From UBA2227 sp036677505 (GTDB taxonomy: Bacteria > Bacillota_I > Bacilli_A > Erysipelotrichales > Erysipelotrichaceae): a stretch of DNA of 64,000 nucleotides. Made by a program: the position numbers and the translations under genes. The stretch lies in contig JAVBWK010000013.1 of NCBI GenBank assembly GCA_036677505.1, positions 1 to 64,000 of the forward strand, read 5' to 3'. This document shows, in pieces, positions 51,728 to 58,915 of this stretch (the stretch's first letter is position 1; each line of letters begins with the position of its first letter). The notes beneath the pieces are model-generated. The model ran no database searches, was not told the origin of the DNA, and saw only the letters and a program-made list of their open reading frames with translations.

Positions 51728-53107
51728 GTGATTAGTTTTAAGGAAATTGTTCGCCGAGGGTTGGTTCTCTTTCAGTTTCTCAGCATTCTATTGTTCCAGA
51801 CACTGATTTTTGTCTTTATCTGGTACTCAAATTATGCCAGTACGATAGATAATCCCTTTTGGAACTATGGGAACTATTTGCTGTTTCTAATATATGCTGT
51901 CCTTCTGTATATTTCGAACCGGATGTTTGGCGGAAATCGCATGGGATTTGTCCGTACTTCGGATGTTATTTATACCAATCTGATTTCGATACTTTTGGTC
52001 AATGCCATTATGTTTGCTCAGGTAAGTCTGATTGCCCGTAAGTTTGTTGATTTTATGCCATTTCTTTCGATGACCGGAACGCAGATGTTATTTATCATTG
52101 CCTGGAGCATTGTCAGTCGGGCATTGTATGTTCATTATTTCCCGCCAAGGAAAATGCTGATGATTGTCGGTAATCCGGAGAGCATTCACCTGAAGTCGAA
52201 GATGGATTTTGATGAAACGTCTTTTGATATTGCTGAGACGGTTTTTTTGAGTCAGGGAATCGATCATGTATTAAGGAAAACGGATATGTATAAGGAAATC
52301 ATCATTTCCGATGTAGCTTCGGGAGAGCGCAATAGAATACTGAAACATTGTTATAAGCATTCCAAGCGTGTCTTTATGACTCCCAAGATTTCGGATATCA
52401 TCATCCGGGGTTCTGAGAACATTCATCTGTTCGATACACCTATACTGCTGTCCAATAACAAAGGGTTAAAGTTTGAGGAGCGTTTTGTTAAGCGAACCGT
52501 GGATATTTTCGGATCACTGGTGGGAATCCTGTTGTTAACTCCTTTATTCTTAGTGGTGGCTTTGCTGATTAAGCTGTATGACGGAGGTCCGGTTTTATAT
52601 ACTCAGCAGCGGCTGACCAGGGGCGGCAGAATATTTGATATTTACAAATTTCGCAGTATGCGTACGGATTCGGAGAAAGATAATGTTGCCCGGTTAGCAA
52701 CGAAGAATGATGACCGTATCACGCCAGTCGGGAAGTGGCTCAGACGATTGCATATCGATGAGCTGCCTCAGCTGTTTAATATTCTGATTGGTGATATGTC
52801 GATCGTCGGTCCTCGTCCGGAGCGGCCGGATATTGCGGCTCAATATGAAGAAATCATTCCGGAATTTTCCTATCGTTTAAAGGTTAAAGCAGGGCTGTCC
52901 GGATTTGCGCAGGTATACGGTCAGTACAATACAACTCCTTATGATAAGCTGAAGTTGGATTTGTTTTATATTGAGAATTATTCCATCTGGAAAGATTTTA
53001 ATATCATTTTACTGACGATCAAAATCATGTTTCAATCAGAGAAATCTGAGGGTGTCGATGCAAAACAAATCACGGCGATGCAAAATCAGATCGACCGTTT
53101 GGATTAG
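51728..53107 (+). CDS. Polyprenyl-phosphate sugar transferase (large initiating type)
   Basis: 459 residues in the WbaP/CpsE style: four N-terminal membrane spans, a CoA-binding-like middle domain (about 137-245) and the catalytic domain with FVKRTVDIFGSLVGILLLTP, then YDGGPVLYTQQRLTRGGRIF, FRSMRTDSEKD, LRRLHIDELPQLFNILIGDM and VGPRPERPD. It moves a sugar phosphate from UDP-sugar to undecaprenyl phosphate and so starts each repeat unit. The start is GTG. GC content returns to that of the flanks here. The DUF3048 gene follows 14 bases on. Confidence 0.93.
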   Translation: MISFKEIVRRGLVLFQFLSILLFQTLIFVFIWYSNYASTIDNPFWNYGNYLLFLIYAVLLYISNRMFGGNRMGFVRTSDVIYTNLISILLVNAIMFAQVSLIARKFVDFMPFLSMTGTQMLFIIAWSIVSRALYVHYFPPRKMLMIVGNPESIHLKSKMDFDETSFDIAETVFLSQGIDHVLRKTDMYKEIIISDVASGERNRILKHCYKHSKRVFMTPKISDIIIRGSENIHLFDTPILLSNNKGLKFEERFVKRTVDIFGSLVGILLLTPLFLVVALLIKLYDGGPVLYTQQRLTRGGRIFDIYKFRSMRTDSEKDNVARLATKNDDRITPVGKWLRRLHIDELPQLFNILIGDMSIVGPRPERPDIAAQYEEIIPEFSYRLKVKAGLSGFAQVYGQYNTTPYDKLKLDLFYIENYSIWKDFNIILLTIKIMFQSEKSEGVDAKQITAMQNQIDRLD

Positions 53108-53121
53108 TCGAGGGTATAAAC

Positions 53122-54147
53122 ATGAAGAAATTTATTTTATTCTGGATTTTGGTCGTATTGCTGGTCGGTTGTTCGCCAAGTGTGAATCCTGATCCTGATG
53201 ATAACATGATTGAAGAACCGGTCGAAGAACCGAAGGAAGAGCCAAAACAGGAAATCGTATTTCGAAACGTGTTTAGCGGGGCTGTGATTGCTTCAGAAGA
53301 TCCGGTTAAGGCAGTGGCGGTCATGATTGAAAACAGCGGGGCTGCCCGGCCTCAATCCGGCATTGGAGTTGCGGATATCGTTTATGAGATTTCGGTTGAC
53401 GGGTGGAGCGTTTCCCGTTTTCTGGCCATTTTTCAGTCTCAGTTTCCGTCGAAGGTTGGTCCTAATCGCAGCGCAAGGATTCCGTTTGTGCAGATAGCTT
53501 CGGAGTGGATGTTGCCGTTTGCACATTATGGGGCAGCTCAGACCGGTTTGGGGAATGCTTATGAGCTGATCAGAAATATTCGCTGGCCGATTCGCTTTGA
53601 TGGGGTCAGCGGACTGAATGATGATTTTTACTCGCGTGATCTTTCCAGAAGTGCCCCGCACAATGCGTTTTTTGATGCTCAGGAGGCTTCTGAAAAAATT
53701 TCGGAGATTGTTTATGAAAGGCGGTTTGCTTTTGATGAACAGCCGACGGATTCTGAAACTGTCGCAACCATGATCCGGTTGGATTACTCTTCTTTGAATA
53801 AAGTCCGCTATGAGTTTGATTCTCTGACGAGGAAGTATATGCGCTTTATCAATGATAAGCCGATGATGGATGCTTACACGGATTCACAAGTATCAGTGAC
53901 GAATGTTATTTTGTTGTATGCTCCTCACTGGGATGTTGAGTCTTACAAGTATGTTCTGGTTGATTTTTCGCAATCGGGGAAAGCTGAATACTTCATTCAG
54001 GGAAAATTCATTGCTGGCCGTTGGGAGAAGAATAAGACGTCGGGCATCACTCAGTATTTTGATGCTCAGGGCAATGAAGTTGTTTTATTTCCTGGCAATA
54101 CTTGGGTTCAAGTTGTGTCGGATCATGTAAAGATTGCTTATGAATAA
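53122..54147 (+). CDS. DUF3048 (YerB-like) lipoprotein
   Basis: 341 residues. The signal ends LLVGC (Cys17), then an acidic proline-rich linker with EEPVEEPKEEPK, then the DUF3048 region: VMIENSGAARPQSGIGVADIVYE, PSKVGPNRSARIPFVQIASEW, and AHYGAAQTG. The C-terminal half with YAPHWDVESYKYVL matches the second domain of the family. The family is surface-located in Bacillota, with no certain function. It is likely expressed with the preceding transferase and ends at a terminator. Confidence 0.88.
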   Translation: MKKFILFWILVVLLVGCSPSVNPDPDDNMIEEPVEEPKEEPKQEIVFRNVFSGAVIASEDPVKAVAVMIENSGAARPQSGIGVADIVYEISVDGWSVSRFLAIFQSQFPSKVGPNRSARIPFVQIASEWMLPFAHYGAAQTGLGNAYELIRNIRWPIRFDGVSGLNDDFYSRDLSRSAPHNAFFDAQEASEKISEIVYERRFAFDEQPTDSETVATMIRLDYSSLNKVRYEFDSLTRKYMRFINDKPMMDAYTDSQVSVTNVILLYAPHWDVESYKYVLVDFSQSGKAEYFIQGKFIAGRWEKNKTSGITQYFDAQGNEVVLFPGNTWVQVVSDHVKIAYE

Positions 54148-54149
54148 CG

Positions 54150-54172
54150 ACGGAGGTAACTCCGTTTTTATG
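54150..54172 (+). terminator. Intrinsic terminator after the DUF3048 gene
   Basis: Stem ACGGAG / CTCCGT with a GTAA loop and a T run, beginning two bases after the stop codon. Confidence 0.85.
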
Positions 54173-54191
54173 TTTCATTCGTTGGGGAATG

Positions 54192-54200
54192 TGGTAGAAT
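54192..54200 (+). promoter_or_regulatory. Extended -10 before the four-repeat lipoprotein
   Basis: TGgTAGAAT with TAGAAT at 54195-54200, about 30 bases before the start codon; no clear -35. Confidence 0.45.
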
Positions 54201-54229
54201 GTTGCTATAGAAACGAAAAGGGGGATATT

Positions 54230-55753
54230 ATGAAGAAATTTCTGATATACCTGCTGATGGTGATGGTAATTAGCGCTTCGTTGGCGGGCTGTTCAAAAAA
54301 GCCGGGCAATGACCTTTTGAATATGAAATTTACTAAGGTGTATGTGGGGGCTTGGATGGTGGAGACGCCACAGCGTCAGAAGCCGCTCTCTGAGTCCGAT
54401 CGCGTGGAGATCACCGGGATCATCAATATACCTTCGTGGCAGTATCAGAAGGATTTTCAGATCGGATCATTTCAGCCGATCATCGTTCTGTATGATGATG
54501 GCGGGGCAAAAGTTTCGATTGCGGAATATCAGGGTAAGGCACTGATTCAGCATACCGATGCTTCGGCGCGTAAGAAGGATTATTATTTTGCTTCGGGCGA
54601 TATTCTGCCGGTGATTCGGGCGTTTAATGCGTACATCGAGCCGGATTTGGTCGTGATTGAAAATGAGGAACTGCCGGTGGCATTGTTGAATGTGTGGTTT
54701 ACTTCGGCGTATGTCGGTTCGCAGGCCAATGCTACGGAAGATCGCTGGTTTGAGCTGTCGCAGGATGACAGCCTTTATATCCGGGCGATGATGGATATGG
54801 GCAATTGGGTCGAGGCGAAGGATTTGGTCGGGTATGCCTTTGAGACATATTATATGTTGCGAGGGGATGGCGGCTGGCAGTTGGCGGTCGGTGTTTTGGC
54901 GGAGCAGGCACTGATTTCGGTCATCAATCCGACTGCGGGTTATGCGCGTAAGGTATTTTATGCGCCGATCAGCGTGTTGGGTGAAGTGGAAGAAGTCTTA
55001 CGCCGGATCAGTCCGGTGGTGGAAGTGGAAATCAGTGAATTTATCAATGTCAGTCTGACCCGGGCGTACATGGGCAGTGCCATGGCTGAGTGGCAGGAAA
55101 AGTGGTTTGATCTCAGTGAGTCGCAGGGCGTGGATATCCGTACGCTGTTGCGGATATCTGAGTGGGAAGTCGCTCATGATCTGCCGGCGGTCGGCTTGGA
55201 AGTGAATTTTTCGCTGGTCGGTGATGATGCATTTACCTTCTGGGTGACTCAGTGGGATGAGTCAAGGTCGTTGGTCGGTGTGACGGTGTCGGAAAATGAG
55301 GGGTACCGGCAGGAGTTCTACTATGCGCCGGTGTCGATCGTTGCGGATGGGGAAGCGTATCTGGCGCAGATCCGTCCTGCACAGAAATATCCGCAGTTAA
55401 GTGAGTCATTGCTCAATGTCGTTTTTGCGGAAGTGTTTTCGGGCGTCTGGGCGGAAGATCCGGAGGATTTCGTTGAGGAGTGGTCGCCGTTAATCCCGGA
55501 AAATTCGGAAGCCCTGGTGTTTGCGCTGACCTTTGAGACGTGGATCGTGGCTGAGAATCTGCCGCCGATGGGTCTGACGCCGGTGTTTATGTTGCGTAGC
55601 AGTGATGGGATCCGGCTCTTTGGCACGTATTTCGACGGTAAGTCGCTGTTGTCACTGACCAATGAGAACGTTGAGGGGCCTGGGGAGTATTACTTTGCGC
55701 CGGATTGGGTCGTGGAGTTTACTAAGGATTATCTTGATTCTCTGAATCCGTAA
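54230..55753 (+). CDS. Lipoprotein made of four homologous repeats
   Basis: 507 residues; signal peptide with lipobox LAGC (Cys21). The whole mature part is four diverged repeats of about 115-120 residues, beginning near 29, 151, 270 and 393. Each opens with LLN/FIN-V/M-x-F/L-T-x-x-Y-x-G (LLNMKFTKVYVG, LLNVWFTSAYVG, FINVSLTRAYMG, LLNVVFAEVFSG), has a central tryptophan and acidic loop, and closes with a YYFA/FYAP motif and a helix. No known family is recognised. ATG 54230 has AAGGGGG upstream. It lies alone between terminators, beside the Wze kinase genes, and may be a surface protein unrelated to polymer synthesis. Confidence 0.75.
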   Translation: MKKFLIYLLMVMVISASLAGCSKKPGNDLLNMKFTKVYVGAWMVETPQRQKPLSESDRVEITGIINIPSWQYQKDFQIGSFQPIIVLYDDGGAKVSIAEYQGKALIQHTDASARKKDYYFASGDILPVIRAFNAYIEPDLVVIENEELPVALLNVWFTSAYVGSQANATEDRWFELSQDDSLYIRAMMDMGNWVEAKDLVGYAFETYYMLRGDGGWQLAVGVLAEQALISVINPTAGYARKVFYAPISVLGEVEEVLRRISPVVEVEISEFINVSLTRAYMGSAMAEWQEKWFDLSESQGVDIRTLLRISEWEVAHDLPAVGLEVNFSLVGDDAFTFWVTQWDESRSLVGVTVSENEGYRQEFYYAPVSIVADGEAYLAQIRPAQKYPQLSESLLNVVFAEVFSGVWAEDPEDFVEEWSPLIPENSEALVFALTFETWIVAENLPPMGLTPVFMLRSSDGIRLFGTYFDGKSLLSLTNENVEGPGEYYFAPDWVVEFTKDYLDSLNP

Positions 55754-55795
55754 AAAAATACCGGAGGATGCTAAGCATCTTCCGGTTTCTTTTCT
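55752..55795. terminator. Bidirectional terminator between the lipoprotein and the kinase operon
   Basis: A 12-bp stem (55760-55771 / 55775-55786, one wobble) with a TAA loop. T-rich tracts follow on both strands (TTCTTTTC to the right; seven T residues on the minus strand to the left). It ends the rightward lipoprotein gene and the leftward kinase operon. Confidence 0.9.
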
Positions 55796-55926
55796 TCATT
55801 CAGTTTCATGCCTCCGGCTGCACAGCCGTGGACTTTTTTTGCGTCATCGCCGATGATCCTATAAATGACGATCATCAGTGCGGTAAAGCCGATCAGAAAC
55901 AGGATCACGGCCAATGCGTCATTCAT
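55771..55926 (-). CDS. 51-residue single-pass membrane protein with a GCAAG motif
   Basis: The product begins MNDALAVILFLIGFTALMIV, one N-terminal transmembrane helix, then RIIGDDAKKVHGCAAGGMKL and an acidic-basic tail. Its ATG overlaps the stop of the preceding frame (ATGAATGA), so the two are coupled. Its layout (N-terminal helix, charged turn, G-C-x-A-G) repeats that of its neighbour, so they are probably distant paralogues. A longer reading to 55989 exists but would start inside the neighbour. Function unknown. In plan it recalls small Cys-containing membrane proteins such as the FeoB-associated group, but the cysteine count is low. Confidence 0.6.
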   Translation of the reverse strand: MNDALAVILFLIGFTALMIVIYRIIGDDAKKVHGCAAGGMKLNEEKKPEDA

Positions 55927-56077
55927 GTCGGCTTTCACAAACTTTCTTCTCCAGACTCTCGCCGGTGCCGGCACAGCAGCCGTTGACATTGCTCTTGTCT
56001 TTACCCAGCAACCAGAGCAGTCCGCCGATCAGGATCCCGACCAGTACAAAGGATAAAATGGTTTCAATCGCGGGCAT
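55919..56077 (-). CDS. 52-residue single-pass membrane protein with an NGCCAG motif
   Basis: The product starts MPAIETILSFVLVGILIGGL, a transmembrane helix, then LWLLGKDKSNVNGCCAGTGE and a tail with one more cysteine. The ATG lies inside the end of the kinase gene (14-base overlap) and its stop overlaps the start of the next small frame, so kinase and both small proteins form a coupled set. The frame is too short to be judged by length, but the helix, the shared cysteine-glycine motif with its neighbour and the tight overlaps support a real gene. No family assigned. Confidence 0.58.
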   Translation of the reverse strand: MPAIETILSFVLVGILIGGLLWLLGKDKSNVNGCCAGTGESLEKKVCESRHE

Positions 56078-56870
56078 CGGGATTCTCGCGTTTCACAAGG
56101 CTTCTTTTTCTGCTCTTTTTCAGTTTCAGCTGCTGGCCCAAAGTCTTGTTTTGAAGATTGTTGTAATAGTAGCTGTAATACGAGTTACGCTCTTCTTTGA
56201 TCATGGTCACGCAGGTGCCGATCACGTTGATGCCGGCGCGTTTGCACTGAGTCAGGGCGACTTTGGCGTGTTCTTTTTTGGTCTGTTCGCTGGCCACACA
56301 GAACAACATGCCATCGGCAGCCAGTCCGACCGGGATAGCATCGGGAACAGGCAGTACCGGCGGGCCGTCCATGATGATCATATCGAAGCGCTGCTTGAGA
56401 TAGTCGATAAACTCGCGGAAGCGCTTGGATGATAACATTTCGGCCGGATTGGGTACGTGGGGTCCCGAGGTCATGACGTAGAGGTCATTGGAAATATTGG
56501 GATGTTGGATGGGATGGATGTATTTGAGTACATTGAATCCTTCCGACTTAAAGTGCAGCAGGGCATCGGAGAGTCCGGTGGTGTTGGACAGATGAAACAG
56601 CCGGTGGATATCGGGAATGCGCAAATCGCAGTCGATAAGCAAGACGCGTTGGCGGTGTGAAGCATAGACGACGGCCAGATTGGCGGCGGTGGTGCTTTTG
56701 CCTTCTGCGGCGTTGGCCGAGGTGACGACTAAAACGTTGATATCGCTGTTAAAAGCGGAAAATTCGATGTTGGTGCGCAAGTGGCGGTAGGCTTCGCCGT
56801 GATCGTAGATGTATCCGCCGTTGGCGTTCTTCGGTTTTTCGCGTAAAGTGACTAAGTTGATGTTGTTCAT
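56064..56870 (-). CDS. Bacterial tyrosine kinase (CpsD/Wze type)
   Basis: A 268-residue BY-kinase: Walker A in SANAAEGKSTTAANLAVV near 55-72, Walker A' LLIDCDLRIPD near 82, Walker B IIMDGPPVLPVPDA near 157. A tyrosine cluster (YYSYYY) lies near 231-236. It is followed by a basic tail of about 30 residues instead of being at the very end. The kinase acts with its membrane activator Wzd (here encoded divergently at 57043) to set polymer length and coordinate export. The start at 56870 has GGGGGA upstream and lies behind a minus-strand promoter; the frame extends further to 56999 but would cover that promoter. Confidence 0.92.
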   Translation of the reverse strand: MNNINLVTLREKPKNANGGYIYDHGEAYRHLRTNIEFSAFNSDINVLVVTSANAAEGKSTTAANLAVVYASHRQRVLLIDCDLRIPDIHRLFHLSNTTGLSDALLHFKSEGFNVLKYIHPIQHPNISNDLYVMTSGPHVPNPAEMLSSKRFREFIDYLKQRFDMIIMDGPPVLPVPDAIPVGLAADGMLFCVASEQTKKEHAKVALTQCKRAGINVIGTCVTMIKEERNSYYSYYYNNLQNKTLGQQLKLKKSRKRSLVKRENPDARD

Positions 56871-56895
56871 GGTATCCCCCTTGAAACATAGGTAA

Positions 56896-56924
56896 ATTAT
56901 ATAGGGAGAGGGGGATGTTGTAAA
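56896..56924 (-). promoter_or_regulatory. Promoter of the kinase operon (minus strand)
   Basis: Read on the minus strand: TTTACA (56919-56924), 17 bases, exact TATAAT (56896-56901), 26 bases before the kinase ATG. Confidence 0.75.
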
Positions 56925-57012
56925 GGGTGAGTCGGTGTTGATTTGTGATGAATCTTCCCTGATTTGACTTTTCTGATTTTTTTTCGTAAAGTGTTCCATC
57001 TTTGCATTTGTT

Positions 57013-57021
57013 TGGTATAAT
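57013..57021 (+). promoter_or_regulatory. Extended -10 of the Wzd-Wzh operon
   Basis: TGgTATAAT (TATAAT 57016-57021), shortly before the ribosome site. The -35 is weak. About 95 bases separate it from the divergent kinase promoter. Confidence 0.6.
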
Positions 57022-57042
57022 GGTTCGGTAGGGGGTTAAGTT

Positions 57043-57744
57043 ATGGAAGAAAAGTATTTTGATGACAATGAGCGTGAGTTTGAGATTGATTTGGTTGAGC
57101 TGTTGGCCATTTTATATAAGCATGCACTGCTGATTATCCTGATGACGGCTTTGGGGCTGTCGGTGGCTTTTGCGTATACGCGTTTTTTCGTAAAGCCGAC
57201 TTATCGCAGTGAGTCGACGGTGTATATACAGCCGGAGGTCAAAGAGGGCAATCTGAACTTAAACGATCTGACCGTGAATCAGCGGCTGGTCGGTACGTAT
57301 ACGCAGCTGGCGAAGAGCAATGCGGTGTTAAATCAGGTCGTGCCGTTTTTTATGGGTGACGGATTGGATGTGGACAGTATCCGTTCGGCAGTGTCGGTTT
57401 CGGCGATTGGTGATACGCAGATCATCCGGGTGTCGGCAATCACGACCGATCCGGAGCTTTCGGCGCGTCTGACCAATCGGGTGGTCAGTGTGTTTATTGA
57501 GGAAGTCGTGGAGACGATGACGATCGATAATCTGCGCATCATCGATGCGGCTATGGTGGATAATCGTAAGGTGGGTCCCAATACGACGTTGAATACGGCG
57601 ATCGGCGGTTTGCTTGGGCTGATGCTGTCGGTGGGTTTTGTCTTTTTGAAGCTGATGCTGGATCGGACGATTCATAATCGGCATGATGCGGAAAGAGTGT
57701 TGAATTTGCCGGTTTTGGGTGAAATCAATTTTTATGAAGAGTAA
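57043..57744 (+). CDS. Chain-length determinant / kinase activator (CpsC/Wzd type)
   Basis: A 233-residue Wzz-domain protein with two membrane spans (about 30-48 and 184-205) around an extracellular loop that begins FFVKPTYRSESTVYIQPE. The proline-rich segment before the second span is replaced by VGPNTTLNTAIGG. In Gram-positive capsule systems this protein activates the separate kinase through its C-terminal cytosolic end (HNRHDAERVLNLPVLGEINF). It overlaps the phosphatase gene by 11 bases. Confidence 0.9.
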   Translation: MEEKYFDDNEREFEIDLVELLAILYKHALLIILMTALGLSVAFAYTRFFVKPTYRSESTVYIQPEVKEGNLNLNDLTVNQRLVGTYTQLAKSNAVLNQVVPFFMGDGLDVDSIRSAVSVSAIGDTQIIRVSAITTDPELSARLTNRVVSVFIEEVVETMTIDNLRIIDAAMVDNRKVGPNTTLNTAIGGLLGLMLSVGFVFLKLMLDRTIHNRHDAERVLNLPVLGEINFYEE

Positions 57745-58513
57745 ATTTACGGACACTCATTGTCATGCGTTCTGGGCGTTTGATGATGGGGCGAAAAGTG
57801 AAGAGGAGGCGTTGGCGTTGCTTCGCTGTGCGGAAAGCACGGGGATTGCGACGCTTTTTGTCACGCCGCATAAGATCATCGATGGGTTATATGATCCCAA
57901 AGTTGAGGATATCCAAGGGAAACTCGATGACTTAAAAGCTCTGAGAGATAAGTATGAGTTGGCTATCGATTTGAAGTATGCCTGTGAATTCCGTATCCAT
58001 GAAAGTATATTGCCCTCGATTACGCAGCGTGATTTTGTCTGTTATCAGGACACCGATTATCTGTTGGTGGAGTTTACCCGGCGGATCGCGGCTTCACGCA
58101 TCATTGCCGATGCGGTCCATGAGTTGAAGGTGCTGGGTGTCAGGCCCATCGTGGCTCATCCCGAGCGCTACTTTGATTCGCCGAAGCAGGCAGTCGATCA
58201 GTGTCAAAAGTGGCAGAAGCTGGGTGTGTACTTTCAGATCAACCGGACCAGTCTGATGGGTATTCATGGCGATCGGGCGGATAAAATTTCGTGGGATTTG
58301 GTCCGGCAGGGGTTGGCTCATTTGGTGGCGTCGGATGCGCATCAGGGGCAGGGGCGTCGGGAGTGCCGGTTGGATGATGTGTATGGCATGATTGCGCGGC
58401 GCTTTGATCAGCGTACGGCAGAGATTCTGTGTATCGAGAATCCAAGGCGCTTAGCGAACAATGAAGCGTTGGTTTCGATTGAGGTCAAAAAGCCGTGGTG
58501 GCATCGGATGTAA
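57734..58513 (+). CDS. PHP-type tyrosine phosphatase (CpsB/Wzh family)
   Basis: 259 residues. The metal-binding order of the PHP fold is clear: DTHCH (residues 6-10), FDDGAKSEEEAL near 16, VTPHK, CEFRIHE near 81, AHPERYFD near 141 and ASDAHQ near 197. Wzh enzymes remove phosphate from the tyrosine cluster of the kinase, using manganese. Its ATG lies inside the end of the Wzd gene. A terminator follows after four bases. Confidence 0.92.
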   Translation: MKSKFTDTHCHAFWAFDDGAKSEEEALALLRCAESTGIATLFVTPHKIIDGLYDPKVEDIQGKLDDLKALRDKYELAIDLKYACEFRIHESILPSITQRDFVCYQDTDYLLVEFTRRIAASRIIADAVHELKVLGVRPIVAHPERYFDSPKQAVDQCQKWQKLGVYFQINRTSLMGIHGDRADKISWDLVRQGLAHLVASDAHQGQGRRECRLDDVYGMIARRFDQRTAEILCIENPRRLANNEALVSIEVKKPWWHRM

Positions 58514-58517
58514 TCTG

Positions 58518-58540
58518 AGGGAGAGCAGTCTCCTTTTTTC
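58518..58540 (+). terminator. Intrinsic terminator of the Wzd-Wzh operon
   Basis: Stem AGGGAGA / TCTCCTT (one wobble) with a GCAG loop, then a T run. Confidence 0.82.
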
Positions 58541-58549
58541 GTGTAAAGA

Positions 58550-58700
58550 AAAGCCAGTCTCGGGGGGGAGACTGGCTTTAATATGGAATCTAGATTCCCC
58601 GTATGATAGGTTGTGATCGCTTGGGGAAAGCTTTCACATAGGGATCCGATATCCGTGTCGGAAACATGTGTGGGGGGGGATTGGTGTCTCCGACAATCGA
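58550..58700. other. Non-coding structured region with G-tract hairpins
   Basis: The 400-base gap 58514-58915 holds no gene. Between 58550 and 58700 lie several pairing elements: a perfect 12-bp stem AAAGCCAGTCTC / GAGACTGGCTTT around a loop of six G; the palindrome GGAATCTAGATTCC (58585-58598); TTCCCC (58595-58600) able to pair with GGGGAA (58623-58628); and TGTCGGA (58656-58662) with TCCGACA (58689-58695) enclosing an eight-G tract. The CapD promoter lies downstream at 58872, so this stretch is not in that leader. It may be a 3' RNA processed from the upstream operon or an independent small RNA. From 58700 to 58870 the sequence is plain AT-rich DNA. Confidence 0.5.
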
Positions 58701-58871
58701 AATATTAGCACACATTTAAAGTGTTGTCATTAATATTGTTTAGAATTAAATATTTTTCATGATTTGTCATGACAACATTGGAAAAGTGTTTAAAAATATT
58801 GACAGTGAAACGATTTTCAGAAGTATTTCCAATAATTATTATCATTTTATATGAAATTTGTCCGGATAAAG

Positions 58872-58900
58872 TTGTGAATAATTCGTACTTGTGATATATT
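58872..58900 (+). promoter_or_regulatory. Promoter of the CapD-LoaP operon
   Basis: TTGTGA (58872-58877), 17 bases, TATATT (58895-58900) with upstream TGa. Confidence 0.68.
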
Positions 58901-58915
58901 CAATCCGTTAGGGGT

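Noticed and set aside
55865..56432. Plus-strand frames across the kinase and small-protein genes
   Set aside because: They mirror the minus-strand kinase operon, lack ribosome sites and run against a clear minus-strand promoter.
58550..58700. Known riboswitch (c-di-GMP, c-di-AMP, preQ1)
   Set aside because: I could not place any conserved core of these classes, and the promoter of the next gene lies downstream of the structure.
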